In this document: piece after piece, positions 9,062 through 18,017 of the stretch
Layout of the letters: the number at the start of each line of letters is the position of its first letter
How positions within the stretch are numbered: the first letter of the stretch is position 1
From: Streptomyces sp. F63
Lineage (GTDB): Bacteria; Actinomycetota; Actinomycetes; Streptomycetales; Streptomycetaceae
Direction: 5' to 3'
NCBI RefSeq assembly: GCF_018070345.1
Contig: NZ_JAGPXX010000008.1
Span: 62,001 to 126,000 of the forward strand
DNA: 64,000 nucleotides
Program-made: the position numbers and the translations under genes
Notes under the pieces: model-generated
What the model saw: the letters and a program-made list of their open reading frames with translations, nothing else
What the model was told of the DNA's origin: nothing
Databases searched by the model: none

Positions 9062-10846
9062 ATGGCGGTTTCCGTAACCCTCCCGGCGCTCGGCGAGAGC
9101 GTGACCGAGGGCACCGTCACCCGATGGCTGAAGGCCGAGGGTGAACGTGTCGAGGCCGACGAGCCGCTGCTCGAGGTCTCGACCGACAAGGTCGACACCG
9201 AGATCCCGGCTCCGGCGGCCGGTGTTCTCTCCTCCATCAAGGTCGCCGAGGACGAGACCGTCGAGGTCGGCGCCGAACTGGCCGTCATCGACGACGGTTC
9301 CGGCGCCCCCGCCGGGCAGGCCGGGGAGGCGGCGGTGGCCGCCGAGCCCGCCGCCCCGGGCGCCTCCCAGCCCGAGCCCGCCCCGGCCCCGGCCCCGCAG
9401 GCCGAGGCCCCGCAGCCGCAGGCCGCTCCGGCGCCGTCCGCCGGGGGCGCCGAGGGCACCCCGGTCACCCTGCCCGCCCTGGGTGAGTCCGTGACCGAGG
9501 GCACCGTCACCCGGTGGCTGAAGGAGGTCGGTGAGTCGGTCGAGGCCGACGAGCCGCTGCTGGAGGTCTCGACGGACAAGGTCGACACCGAGATCCCGTC
9601 GCCCGCCGCCGGCACCCTGCTGGAGATCGTGGTCGGCGAGGACGAGACGGCCGAGGTCGGCGCCAAGCTGGCCGTCATCGGCGCGGCCGGCCAGGCCCCG
9701 GCCGCCGCCCCGGCCCCGGCGCCCGCGCCGGCGCAGGAGGCCCCGAAGCAGGAGGCTCCCGCCCCCGCTCCGGCTCCCGCGCCGGAGCCCGCCCCGGCTC
9801 CGGCTCCGCAGGCCCCGCAGGCCCCGGCTCCGCAGCGCGCCGAGGCCCCGGCTCCGGAACCGCAGCCGGCCGCTCCCGTGCCCGCCCCGGCCCCCGCGCC
9901 GGCTCCGCGGGCCGCCGCCGAGCCCGGCGGTGAGGGCGCGTACGTCACCCCGCTGGTGCGCAAGCTCGCCGCCGAGCACGGCGTGGACCTGTCCTCGGTG
10001 AAGGGCACCGGTGTCGGTGGCCGCATCCGCAAGCAGGACGTCGTCGCCGCCGCCGAGGCCGCCAAGGCCGCGGCTCCGGCCGCCGCCGCGCCGGCCCCGA
10101 AGGCCGCCGCGCCGGTGCAGCCGTCCCCGCTGCGCGGCCAGACGGTGAAGATGAGCCGGATCCGCAAGGCCACGGCCAAGCACATGACCGAGTCCCTCAA
10201 GGTCTCGGCGCAGCTGACCACCGTGATCGAGGCGGACGTCACCCGTGTCATGCGGCTCCGGGCGCGGGCCAAGGAGCAGTTCCTGGCGCGCGAGGGCGTC
10301 AAGCTCTCCCCGATGCCGTTCTTCGTGAAGGCCGTCACCGAGGCGCTGAAGGTCCACCCGGCCGTCAACGCCAAGATCAACGACGACGAGACCATCACTT
10401 ACCACGACACCGAGAACATCGGTATCGCGGTGGACACGGAGAAGGGCCTCTTCGTCCCGGTCATCGACAACGCGGGCGACCTGAACCTGGCCGGCATCGC
10501 CAAGAAGACCGCCGACCTGGCCAACCGCACCCGCAACGGCGGCCTCAAGCCGGACGAGCTCTCGGGCGGCACCTTCACGGTGACCAACACCGGCTCGCGC
10601 GGCGCGCTGTTCGACACCCCGATCCTCAACCAGCCGCAGGTCGCGATGCTGGCCATCGGGGCCACCGTCCGGCGTCCGGTCGTGGTGGACACCCCGGAGG
10701 GCGAGTCCATCGCCATCCGCGACATGGTCTACCTCGCGCTGACGTACGACCACCGCCTGGTGGACGGCGCCGACGCGGCCCGTTTCCTGGGGACCCTCAA
10801 GACCCGCCTGGAAGAAGGCGCGTTCGAGAGCGATCTCGGCCTGTAA
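9062..10846 (+). CDS. sucB: 2-oxoglutarate/2-oxoacid dehydrogenase E2 acyltransferase with two lipoyl domains
   Basis: This 594-aa E2 carries two lipoyl domains (about residues 1-76 and 138-214), each with the lipoylation motif DKVDTEIP. Two Ala/Pro-rich swinging linkers separate them from the peripheral subunit-binding domain ([23 protein letters not shown], about 297-330). A catalytic domain ends with [13 protein letters not shown] near 563. In Actinobacteria such SucB-type E2s serve 2-oxoglutarate dehydrogenase and often pyruvate dehydrogenase, so substrate choice is not settled here. ATG 9062 follows a GGAGCAACC ribosome site. Confidence 0.93.
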   Translation: MAVSVTLPALGESVTEGTVTRWLKAEGERVEADEPLLEVSTDKVDTEIPAPAAGVLSSIKVAEDETVEVGAELAVIDDGSGAPAGQAGEAAVAAEPAAPGASQPEPAPAPAPQAEAPQPQAAPAPSAGGAEGTPVTLPALGESVTEGTVTRWLKEVGESVEADEPLLEVSTDKVDTEIPSPAAGTLLEIVVGEDETAEVGAKLAVIGAAGQAPAAAPAPAPAPAQEAPKQEAPAPAPAPAPEPAPAPAPQAPQAPAPQRAEAPAPEPQPAAPVPAPAPAPAPRAAAEPGGEGAYVTPLVRKLAAEHGVDLSSVKGTGVGGRIRKQDVVAAAEAAKAAAPAAAAPAPKAAAPVQPSPLRGQTVKMSRIRKATAKHMTESLKVSAQLTTVIEADVTRVMRLRARAKEQFLAREGVKLSPMPFFVKAVTEALKVHPAVNAKINDDETITYHDTENIGIAVDTEKGLFVPVIDNAGDLNLAGIAKKTADLANRTRNGGLKPDELSGGTFTVTNTGSRGALFDTPILNQPQVAMLAIGATVRRPVVVDTPEGESIAIRDMVYLALTYDHRLVDGADAARFLGTLKTRLEEGAFESDLGL

Positions 10847-11005
10847 GGGCTCCACGGCCCTCCGGCCATGGCACGGCGGCGCCCCCGTCCCGGTCCGTCC
10901 GGGCGGGGGCGCCGCCGTTCGCGGTCCCGGGTTCACGGCCCGGGCGCAGGGCCCGGGCGCAGGGCCCGTGACCGCCGGCCGGGAAGCCCCGGCATGATGG
11001 CGCCC

Positions 11006-12334
11006 ATGCGCGCCGCCCGCCTGATCCGCATGGTCCTCCTCCTCCAGTCCCGGCCGTCGATGACCGGGGCCGAACTGGCGCGGGAGCTGGAGGTGTCGGA
11101 ACGCACCGTCACCCGGGACGTGCTGGCGCTCTCGGAGGCGGGGGTCCCCGTCTACGCGGCGCGCGGCCGGGCCGGCGGGTACCGGCTCATCGGCGGCTAT
11201 CGCACCCGTCTGACCGGTCTCGGCCGTGGGGAGGCGGAGGCGCTGTTCCTCTCGGGAGTGCCCTCCGCGCTCCGCGACATGGGCCTGGCGGACACCGCCT
11301 CGGCGGCCCGTCTGAAGGTGACGGCCGCGCTGCTGCCCGAACTGAGCGACACCCCCGCGAGCGCGGCGCAGCGCTTCCACCTGGACGCGCCGGGCTGGTG
11401 GCAGGAGCCGGTCACCCCGGACGTGCTCCCCGAGGTCGCGGAGGCGGTGTGGGGCGACCGGCTGCTGACGGCCCGCTACCGGCGGCGGGCGGAGGCCGGC
11501 GGCACCGAGGTGCACCGCACTCTGGAACCGTACGGGCTCGTCCTCAAGGCGGGCGTCTGGTACCTGGCGGCCCGGCCGGCGGACGCCGGGGGCCGCTCCC
11601 GGCCGGCGGCGGCCGCGGTCCCGGTGCCGGGGAGCCCCGGCGGGCCCGGGAAGACGTCCGGGGGCCGGCGGGACGAAGCCCCGGGGCGGGGCGGCGGCTG
11701 CCCCGGCCCCGGTGCAGGACGGTTCCGCGGGGCGGGACGCGAAGCCGGCGCGCCGGACGACGGAGCCCACGAACCGGGGACCGGTGGCGGAGACGGAGGC
11801 GGAGGAGACCGGACCGGTGCGGTACCCGGCGCCCGTCCCGGCCGGACGCGGGTCGGGACGCCCCGTGCGGAACCGCGTGCGGAACCGCGTGCGGAACCGG
11901 CGGCGGGCCCGGGGGCGGCGCCCGGCGACCGGGCGTACCGGGTGTACCGCGTGGAGCGCTTCGGCTCCGTCACCGTCTCCGGGGAGCGCTTCGTCCGGGA
12001 CGAGGCGTTCGATCTGCCGGGTTTCTGGCGGGAGCGGGCGGCGGAGTTCGCCCGCGCGATCCTGCGCGACACGGTCGTCGTACGCCTCTCCGCGGCCGGG
12101 GCGCGGAAGCTGCCGCACGTCACCGACCGGGCGGCGGCGCGGGAGGGGCTCGCCGCGGCCGGGGAGCCCGACGGGCAGGGGCGGATCACCGTCACCCTGC
12201 CCGTGGAGTCGCTCGACGTGGCCCACGACCAACTGCTCGCCCTGGGCCCGGAGGCCGAACTGCTGGAGCCGCCGGAGCTGCGCGCCCGCTGCGCGGAGTC
12301 GGCGGCCCGCGCGGCGGCGCTGTACGGCCGGTAG
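11006..12334 (+). CDS. WYL-domain transcriptional regulator (DeoR-like HTH) with a long disordered insertion
   Basis: The 442-aa protein starts MRAARLIRMVLLLQSR, with a winged-helix domain (TGAELARELEVSERTVTRDVLAL) in the first 60 residues. A WYL ligand-sensing region and a C-terminal WCX-like domain (ARKLPHVTDR to RAAALYGR) follow. Between YLAARPADAG (about 190) and YRVYRVERFG (about 311) sits a roughly 120-residue Gly/Arg/Pro-rich insertion inside the WYL fold; relatives are near 320 aa. ATG 11006 is chosen because CATGAT lies seven bases before it, a leaderless arrangement; ATG 10994 is possible. Target genes are unknown. Confidence 0.82.
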   Translation: MRAARLIRMVLLLQSRPSMTGAELARELEVSERTVTRDVLALSEAGVPVYAARGRAGGYRLIGGYRTRLTGLGRGEAEALFLSGVPSALRDMGLADTASAARLKVTAALLPELSDTPASAAQRFHLDAPGWWQEPVTPDVLPEVAEAVWGDRLLTARYRRRAEAGGTEVHRTLEPYGLVLKAGVWYLAARPADAGGRSRPAAAAVPVPGSPGGPGKTSGGRRDEAPGRGGGCPGPGAGRFRGAGREAGAPDDGAHEPGTGGGDGGGGDRTGAVPGARPGRTRVGTPRAEPRAEPRAEPAAGPGAAPGDRAYRVYRVERFGSVTVSGERFVRDEAFDLPGFWRERAAEFARAILRDTVVVRLSAAGARKLPHVTDRAAAREGLAAAGEPDGQGRITVTLPVESLDVAHDQLLALGPEAELLEPPELRARCAESAARAAALYGR

Positions 12335-12383
12335 CCGGAAGCCCGGGGCCCCTGACCAGGGACGCCGGGCCGCGGCCCGCAGC

Positions 12384-13301
12384 TCAGCGGTACTCCGCGT
12401 CGTCCGCCTCCCGGCCGCCCAGGGTCACCTCCTTGATGTACCGCCAGGCGTCCGGCCGGGTGCCGTCGGTGTCCGTGAAACCGTAGACGCGGGAGAGCTG
12501 CCCGCTGGACAGCGACTGCCCGTTCCAGCGCGCCACCTCCGGATCGGCGGCCAGCGCCGCGACGGCCCGGCCGACGAACACGGGTGACTCCGAGATGGCG
12601 AAGCCGGGCTCCTCGGCCACCCCGTCCCGCCAGTTCTCCTCCGTCACGCCGAAGTGGTCGAGCATCTGCTCGGAACGGAGGAAGCCGGGCGTGACGGCGA
12701 CCGCCGTGCAGCCGTACTCCTTCAGCTCCGTGCCGAGGCCGAGGGCCATCCGCAGGGGCGCGTACTTGGTGAGGTCGTAGTAGAGGCTCTCGCGGTAGTC
12801 CCTGTTGGTCTCGGCGGTGCCGTCCGTGATCTCCACCAGCAGCCCGCCCGGGCGGCGGATCAGCAGCGGCAGCGCGTAGTGGCTGGTGACGATGTGGCTC
12901 TCGACGCCCAGCCGCAGCATGCGCAGGCCGCGGTCCAGTCCGATCTCCCACATCTTCTTCCCGAAGTCGACCAGGTGTTCGCCGCCCCAGAGGTCGTTGA
13001 CGAGGACGTCCAGCCGCCCCTGCTCCCGCTCGACGCGCTCGGTCAGCGCGCGGACCTGTTCCCGGTCCAGGTGGTCGGTGGGCACCGCGATGCCCCGGCC
13101 GCCCGCGGCGGTCACGAGTTCGGCGGTCTCCTCGATGGTCTCCGGGCGGTCCACCTCGCTGCGCCGCTCCCGAGTGGTGCGGCCGGTCGCATAGACGGTC
13201 GCACCCCCGGCCCCCAGTTGTACGGCGATGGCGCGTCCCGCGCCGCGGGTGGCTCCCGCGACGAGCGCCACCCGGCCCGCCAGTCCGCCCTGTTCCTTCA
13301 C
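12384..13301 (-). CDS. Short-chain dehydrogenase/reductase (SDR) family oxidoreductase
   Basis: This 305-aa NAD(P)-dependent oxidoreductase has a Rossmann nucleotide site GATRGAGRAIAVQL near residues 16-29, the NDLWGG strand replacing the usual NNAG near 105, and the catalytic YxxxK as YDLTK near 178. The C-terminal part (PEVARWNGQSLSSGQLSRVYGFTDTDGTRPDAWRY) is typical of a Streptomyces SDR subgroup of unknown substrate. The GTG start at 13301 has GGAAGGAACGG upstream. It converges on the WYL regulator, with only 49 nt between stops. Confidence 0.88.
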   Translation of the reverse strand: MKEQGGLAGRVALVAGATRGAGRAIAVQLGAGGATVYATGRTTRERRSEVDRPETIEETAELVTAAGGRGIAVPTDHLDREQVRALTERVEREQGRLDVLVNDLWGGEHLVDFGKKMWEIGLDRGLRMLRLGVESHIVTSHYALPLLIRRPGGLLVEITDGTAETNRDYRESLYYDLTKYAPLRMALGLGTELKEYGCTAVAVTPGFLRSEQMLDHFGVTEENWRDGVAEEPGFAISESPVFVGRAVAALAADPEVARWNGQSLSSGQLSRVYGFTDTDGTRPDAWRYIKEVTLGGREADDAEYR

Positions 13302-13309
13302 CTGTGCCG

Positions 13310-13400
13310 TTCCTTCCGCCGTCCGTGCCGTCCGCACGGTTCCGTCTCCCGTGCGCACGGTTCCGTCTCCCGTGCGCACGGCACGACCCTGGCAGGCAAT
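13310..13400. repeat. Short tandem repeat in the SDR/DUF4240 divergent region
   Basis: A roughly 21-bp unit (GCACGGTTCCGTCTCCCGT) occurs two and a half times in tandem at 13335-13385, immediately upstream of the SDR ribosome site. Each copy contains the palindrome CCGTGCGCACGG, a possible operator for a dimeric repressor. The rest of the 272-nt divergent gap contains no gene. Confidence 0.6.
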
Positions 13401-13573
13401 GCGGACATCTTCTGTCGTCTTTTCCGCGGCATCACGGGCGTGTCCCGCTCCGGCCTCCCGCGCCCCCGGCGGTCCCCCGATTTCCGGCTGATCGGCCCGG
13501 CTGATAACGACACGGCCGCATGCGGCATGCTGCGCGTGCGCGGCGGGTGGGCAGGGCCGATGCTGGTTCCGTG

Positions 13574-14098
13574 ATGGACGAGACGGAGTTCTGGGCGATC
13601 GTCGACAGCTCCCGCGAGGCCGCCGGCGGTGACCCGGTGGAGCAGGCGGACGCACTGGTGCAGCGGCTGGTGCTGCTGGATCCCGAATCGGTCGTGGACT
13701 TCGCCCGGCACTTCGAGTCCCGGCTGGCCCGCGCCTACCGCTGGGACCTGTGGGCCGCCGCCCGGCTGCTGCTGGACGACCCCGGCGAAGAGGCGTTCGA
13801 CGGGTTCCGCTGCTGGCTGATCGGGCAGGGGCGGCAGGTGTTCGAGGGCGCGCTGCACGAGCCGGACGATCTGGCGGAACTGCTGGAGGACTTCGACGAC
13901 GAACTGGACGGCGACGGGGAGGACCTCGGCTACGCGCCCTACGAGGCGTACGAGCAGCTCACCGCGGTGGAACTGCCGGACCTCGGGCTGCCCGAACAGC
14001 CGGCCGAACCCGAGGGCAGCCCTCTCGGCCTGGAGGACCGTGCGGCGCTGGCGGAGCGCTTTCCCGCCCTCGCCGAGCGCTTCCCGCCCGCCCGGTGA
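13574..14098 (+). CDS. DUF4240 domain protein
   Basis: This 174-aa acidic soluble protein starts MDETEFWAIVDSSREAAGGD, matching DUF4240, with conserved aromatic and acidic residues in AYRWDLWAAARLL and GYAPYEAYEQLT. The C-terminal 35 residues are variable and repeat ALAERFP twice. No catalytic activity is established for this family. Start ATG 13574 is adjacent to an alternative GTG 13571. It is monocistronic and converges on the GNAT gene. Confidence 0.8.
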   Translation: MDETEFWAIVDSSREAAGGDPVEQADALVQRLVLLDPESVVDFARHFESRLARAYRWDLWAAARLLLDDPGEEAFDGFRCWLIGQGRQVFEGALHEPDDLAELLEDFDDELDGDGEDLGYAPYEAYEQLTAVELPDLGLPEQPAEPEGSPLGLEDRAALAERFPALAERFPPAR

Positions 14099-14153
14099 GG
14101 CGCCGGACCGCCCTGCCCGGCGCCGCCCCGGGCCGTCCGTCCCCGCGCCGCCC

Positions 14154-14681
14154 TCAGCCCGTCCCGGGCCCCAGGGGGCGCCCCATCAGGACATCGTCGG
14201 CGTACTCCCCGTCCAGCAGGAACTCGCCCGGCAGCACACCCTCCACGGCGAACCCCGCGGACTCGTACAGCCGCCGGGCCGGAGTGTTGTGGCCCAGCAC
14301 CCGCAGCGTGATCCGGACCGCGCCCTGCCGCCGCGCCTCGTCGCAGGCCGCGCCGAGGAGCGCCCGGGCGACCCCCCGGCCGCGCGCCCAGGTGTCGACC
14401 GCGAGGCCCTGGATCTGCCGGACGTGGGCGTTGGACGGCAGCCGGGTCGGCGGCACCAGCCGGATGTAGCCGGCGATCCGCGCCTGGATCTCGGCGACGA
14501 GCATCTCCTCAGGCCGGTGCGCCGCGTCGAAGAAGGCGGCGCCCGGAGCGGGAGGTTCCGGCTGCACGGAGTGCAGCCGCGACCAGACGCGGCGGTCGAG
14601 GTCGCCGAGCGCGGCCCCGTCGACGGGCAGGGCGGGACGGACCGTCACCGGGTGAACCGGACGTATGAGCGGTTCGGGCAT
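14154..14681 (-). CDS. GNAT-family N-acetyltransferase
   Basis: A 175-aa acetyl-CoA-dependent acyltransferase. The acetyl-CoA binding loop is GLAVDTWARGRGVARALL (motif A, RGRGVA), followed by LRVLGHNTPARRLYESAGF (motif B), typical of RimI-like GNATs acting on protein N-termini or small amines. Substrate unknown. The start is taken as MPEPLIRPV at 14681; the longer frame to 14708 adds an unconvincing MGGGGTVT. It is divergent from the epimerase gene, starts 66 nt apart. Confidence 0.85.
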   Translation of the reverse strand: MPEPLIRPVHPVTVRPALPVDGAALGDLDRRVWSRLHSVQPEPPAPGAAFFDAAHRPEEMLVAEIQARIAGYIRLVPPTRLPSNAHVRQIQGLAVDTWARGRGVARALLGAACDEARRQGAVRITLRVLGHNTPARRLYESAGFAVEGVLPGEFLLDGEYADDVLMGRPLGPGTG

Positions 14682-14747
14682 GGGCGTCACTGTGCCACCG
14701 CCGCCCAATACCCGTCACCACCCGTGCCGCGGGGGCAGGATGGGCTC

Positions 14748-15641
14748 ATGCGTATCGCGATCACCGGCGCCTCCGGCCTCATCGGTTCGGCCCTCCTCCG
14801 CTCCCTGCACGCCGAGGGAGGCCACGAGACCGTACGGCTCGTACGCCGGCCTCCCCGGGCACCGGACGAGGCGCGGTGGGACCCGGAGGGCGGTTCCGTG
14901 GACACCGGCGGGCTCCGCGGCTGCGACGCCGTGGTGCACCTCGCGGGCGCGGGGGTGGCCGCGCACCGGTGGACGGAGGGCTACAAGAAGACCATCCGGG
15001 ACAGCCGGGTGCTCGGCACCGCCGCCGTCGCCCGGGCCCTCGCCTCGCTGGACACCCCGCCGCCCGTTCTCGTCTGCGGCAGCGCCATCGGCTACTACGG
15101 CGACACCGGCGACCGCGAGACCGACGAGAGCGCGCCGCCCGGTGAGGGCTTCCTCGCCGGGGTCTGCCAGGAATGGGAGGCCGCGGCGGCACCCGCCGAG
15201 GAGGCCGGTGTCAGGACGGCGTTCGCCCGGACGGGGCTGGTGGTGGCGCGCGAAGGCGGTGCCTGGGGACGCCTGTTCCCGCTGTTCCGGGCCGGGCTGG
15301 GCGGGAGGCTCGGCAACGGCCGGCAGTACTGGAGCTTCATCGCCCTGGAGGACCACATCGCGGCCCTGCGGCACATCATCGCCACCGGCTCCCTCTCCGG
15401 ACCCGTCAACCTCACCGCGCCCGAGCCCGTCACCAACCGGGAGGTGACGGCGGCGATGGGCCGGGTGCTGCGGCGGCCGACCCTCGCCACCGCCCCCGCA
15501 CCCGCGCTGCGGCTGGCGCTCGGCGAGTTCGCCGAGGACGTGCTGAGCAGCCAGCGCGTGGTGCCGCGCAGGCTGCTCGACTCCGGTTTCGCCTTCGCCC
15601 ACCCGACCGTGGAGAGCGCGATCCGCGCCGCGCTGCGCTGA
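14748..15641 (+). CDS. TIGR01777-family NAD(P)-dependent epimerase (SDR39U1/YfcH-like)
   Basis: The 297-aa protein begins MRIAITGASGLIGSALLRSL, an extended-SDR NAD(P) site, and carries AGAGVAAHRWTEGYKKTIRDSRVLGT and CGSAIGYYGDTGD, hallmarks of the family sometimes mislabelled SulA-like cell-division inhibitors. A DUF1731-type C-terminal segment follows (MGRVLRRPTLATAPAPALRL, ending DSGFAFAHPTVESAIRAAL). The reaction is not known. In Streptomyces it often lies close to lipoate genes, as it does here. Confidence 0.9.
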   Translation: MRIAITGASGLIGSALLRSLHAEGGHETVRLVRRPPRAPDEARWDPEGGSVDTGGLRGCDAVVHLAGAGVAAHRWTEGYKKTIRDSRVLGTAAVARALASLDTPPPVLVCGSAIGYYGDTGDRETDESAPPGEGFLAGVCQEWEAAAAPAEEAGVRTAFARTGLVVAREGGAWGRLFPLFRAGLGGRLGNGRQYWSFIALEDHIAALRHIIATGSLSGPVNLTAPEPVTNREVTAAMGRVLRRPTLATAPAPALRLALGEFAEDVLSSQRVVPRRLLDSGFAFAHPTVESAIRAALR

Positions 15642-16059
15642 CCGGACGGGCCCCCGCCGCCGTACGGGCCCGGTCCGGCCGCTCCGCCGCGGCTCCCGCG
15701 GCCCGCACGACGGCACGGTCCGTCATCCCGAGCCGCCGGGCCCCCGGCCCCCCGGTCCTCCGCGCGCCCGGGCCGGCCGCACGACGGCCGCGCCCCCGCG
15801 CCACCGGGCGCGGACCGGGCACGGCAGGGGTGGCCCGGAACAGCGGGGGCGCGGCCCCACCCGCCCTCCGCCCACCGGCGCTCTCTCCCCAACGCCCGTG
15901 CGCCCGTGCCCGGTTGGTGCGCGACTGTGCCGGACGGCAATCGTTCCTAGGCTCGGGGGGAAGGGGAAACCGGGTATTGCCGTCGCCGGTTGAGGGCATG
16001 AGGTCTCCAGCGACCGCAGGTGACCCGGTGAGGGACACAGCCGACCTCGGGGAGGGCAC
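15642..16059. other. Gene-free interval before FAD oxidoreductase
   Basis: 418 nt without a gene. A TAGGCT hexamer at 15948-15953 followed by a G-run is a possible -10, but no -35 lies at the right distance. The first 200 nt are very GC-rich and unstructured. Confidence 0.35.
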
Positions 16060-17493
16060 GTGCTCGGCACCGCACACGAGAGCGCCGCGCAGCAGGACGC
16101 CGCACAGCAGAACAGCGCGCGGAACCGCAGGGGACGCGGCGGCGCGGACCGGACGGACGTCGTCGTGGTCGGCGCCGGGCTGGCGGGGCTCACGGCGGCG
16201 GCCGGGCTCAGCAGCGCGGGCCTGGAGGTGACGGTCCTGGAGGCGGCGCCCCGCATCGGCGGCCGGATGGCCACCGAGGAGGTCGGCGGCTTCCGGCTCG
16301 ACCGTCCGGGGCGGCTGCTCGATCCCTCCCTGCCGGCGCTGGCGAGCGCCCCCGAACTGGCGGATCTCGTCCTGCGCCCTCTCTCCCCCGGTCTGCTGGT
16401 GCACAGCGGGGGCCGCATCCACCGGTACACCGAGCCGCGGACCACGCGGACCACGCGGGGCACCCGGGCCGCTGCCCGGGCACTGGCCGGTGCCGCACGC
16501 GCCCCACGCACCCTCCGTGCGCCCCGCGCGCCGCGGGCCGCCCGCGCGAACGCCCTTGACCAGGCCCGCCTCGCCGGGTATCTCACCCGGCTGGCCGGGA
16601 CCTCCACGGAGCGGCTGCTGGCCCGGCCGGAGCTGCCCGCCGCCGTGTTCCCCGGCAGCCGCGGCCTGCCGTCCCGCACGGTCGACGGCTACCTCCGGCC
16701 GCTGCTCACCGCGCTCCTCAACGATCCGGAGCTGACCACCTCCGGCCGCTGCGCCGATCTGGCGCTGCGCGGCTACGCCCGGGGCCGGCTCAGTCTCGTC
16801 GAGGGCGGTACGGCCGCCCTGACCGGTCTCCTCGCGGCCGCCCTGCCGCCGGGCACCGTGCGGACCGGGGTGCGGGCCGTGTCCGCCGCCACCAGTTCCG
16901 TCACCACCGACACGCAGGGCGAGATCGGCTGCCGCGCCGTCGTCGTGGCCACCGGCGCCCGCGCCGCGGCCGAGCTGCTCCCCGGCCTGCGGCTGCCCGG
17001 CTTCCACCCGGTGACCGTGCTGCACCACGCCGCGCCCGAACCGCCGGCGCGGGAGCCGGTGCTCCTCCTCGACGCCGACCGAACCGGGCCGGTGGCGCAC
17101 TCCGTCGTGGTCAGCGCGGCGGATCCCCGGCGCAGCCCGGCCGGCCGCGCGCTCGTCTCCTCCACGGTCCTCGGCACGGCCGCGGGGGAACCGCCGGCGC
17201 TCCTCGACAAGAGCGCCCGTGCGCAGCTCGGTGAGCTCTACGGCACCCCCGCGGAGGACTGGGAGCTCGTCGCCGTCCGGCACGATCCGGAAGCGGTGCC
17301 GGCGATGCCCGCGCCGCACGACCACCAGCGGCCGGTCCGCCTGCTGCACGGGCTCTACGTGTGCGGCGACCACCGCGACACGAGCACCGCCCAGGGCGCG
17401 TACGGCTCGGGGCGCCGGGCCGCCGCGGCGGTGCTGCGCGACTTCGGCCTCCGCCCCGGCTCCAGCGCCGAACCGGTGGCCTCCGCGGCGTAG
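16060..17493 (+). CDS. FAD-dependent amine oxidase/phytoene-desaturase-like oxidoreductase
   Basis: This 477-aa flavoprotein has the dinucleotide-binding motif VVVVGAGLAGLTAAAGLSSAG near residues 34-54, then LEAAPRIGGRMATEEVGGFRLD, as in protoporphyrinogen oxidase and phytoene desaturase relatives. The C-terminal FAD contact is GLYVCGDHRDTSTAQGAYGSGRRAA near 440. A repetitive Arg/Ala-rich stretch (about 128-165) interrupts the substrate domain. Start GTG 16060 follows GGAGGGCAC; about 30 hydrophilic residues precede the fold. No carotenoid or haem genes flank it. Confidence 0.87.
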   Translation: MLGTAHESAAQQDAAQQNSARNRRGRGGADRTDVVVVGAGLAGLTAAAGLSSAGLEVTVLEAAPRIGGRMATEEVGGFRLDRPGRLLDPSLPALASAPELADLVLRPLSPGLLVHSGGRIHRYTEPRTTRTTRGTRAAARALAGAARAPRTLRAPRAPRAARANALDQARLAGYLTRLAGTSTERLLARPELPAAVFPGSRGLPSRTVDGYLRPLLTALLNDPELTTSGRCADLALRGYARGRLSLVEGGTAALTGLLAAALPPGTVRTGVRAVSAATSSVTTDTQGEIGCRAVVVATGARAAAELLPGLRLPGFHPVTVLHHAAPEPPAREPVLLLDADRTGPVAHSVVVSAADPRRSPAGRALVSSTVLGTAAGEPPALLDKSARAQLGELYGTPAEDWELVAVRHDPEAVPAMPAPHDHQRPVRLLHGLYVCGDHRDTSTAQGAYGSGRRAAAAVLRDFGLRPGSSAEPVASAA

Positions 17494-18017
17494 TCCCCAC
17501 CTCCGGGAGGGTGCACCGGCTCGCGGCACGGCGCCCGTGCCCCGGGCTCCCGGCGAGCAGGCCCCTGCTCGCCGCGCTGTCGCGCCGCCCGCGTGCACCC
17601 CGAGCGCGGGCGGCGTTCCGCCCTGCGGAGTCCTCCCGGGCCCGAAGGACGGGGGAGACGCCCCCGGCACCGGAACGCCGCGGCTCCCGGCGGCCCCTCC
17701 CGGTCACGGCACCGGCGCCTCCGTGACGCCGGGCCGCCGCGCGCCACCGTCGCTCCCACCCGTACCCGGCACCGCGGTCCGCACCACGGAGGCCGGCCCC
17801 GGCCGGGGAGGTGTCCGTGCCCCGCCCCCGGCGGATGACGGACGGCGCCCTTCGGCCGGAGGGCCCGGACGGGGCCGTGCGGGAGAGCACCGGCGCGGGC
17901 GGCGCTCCGGCCGCCCCCTCCGCCGCCCCCTCCGCCGCGCCCTCCGCCGCGCCCGACGGGCCGGGCTGGACGGGCTGGACGGGCTGGACGGGCTGCGCCG
18001 GACGGGCCGCGCCGCGG
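17494..18017. repeat. Gene-free interval with two simple tandem repeats
   Basis: 524 nt between convergent genes. Repeats of CCGCCCCCTCCG lie at about 17905-17955 and four copies of GGGCTGGAC at about 17962-17995. They could help termination on either strand, but no classical stem-loop plus T-run is visible. Confidence 0.5.

Noticed and set aside
7655..12232. 1525-aa minus-strand ORF opposite lpd, sucB and the WYL regulator
   Set aside because: It is the antisense of three well-supported genes; its composition (long Gly/Arg/Leu/Val/His runs) is the usual GC-rich shadow and it has no ribosome site or domains.
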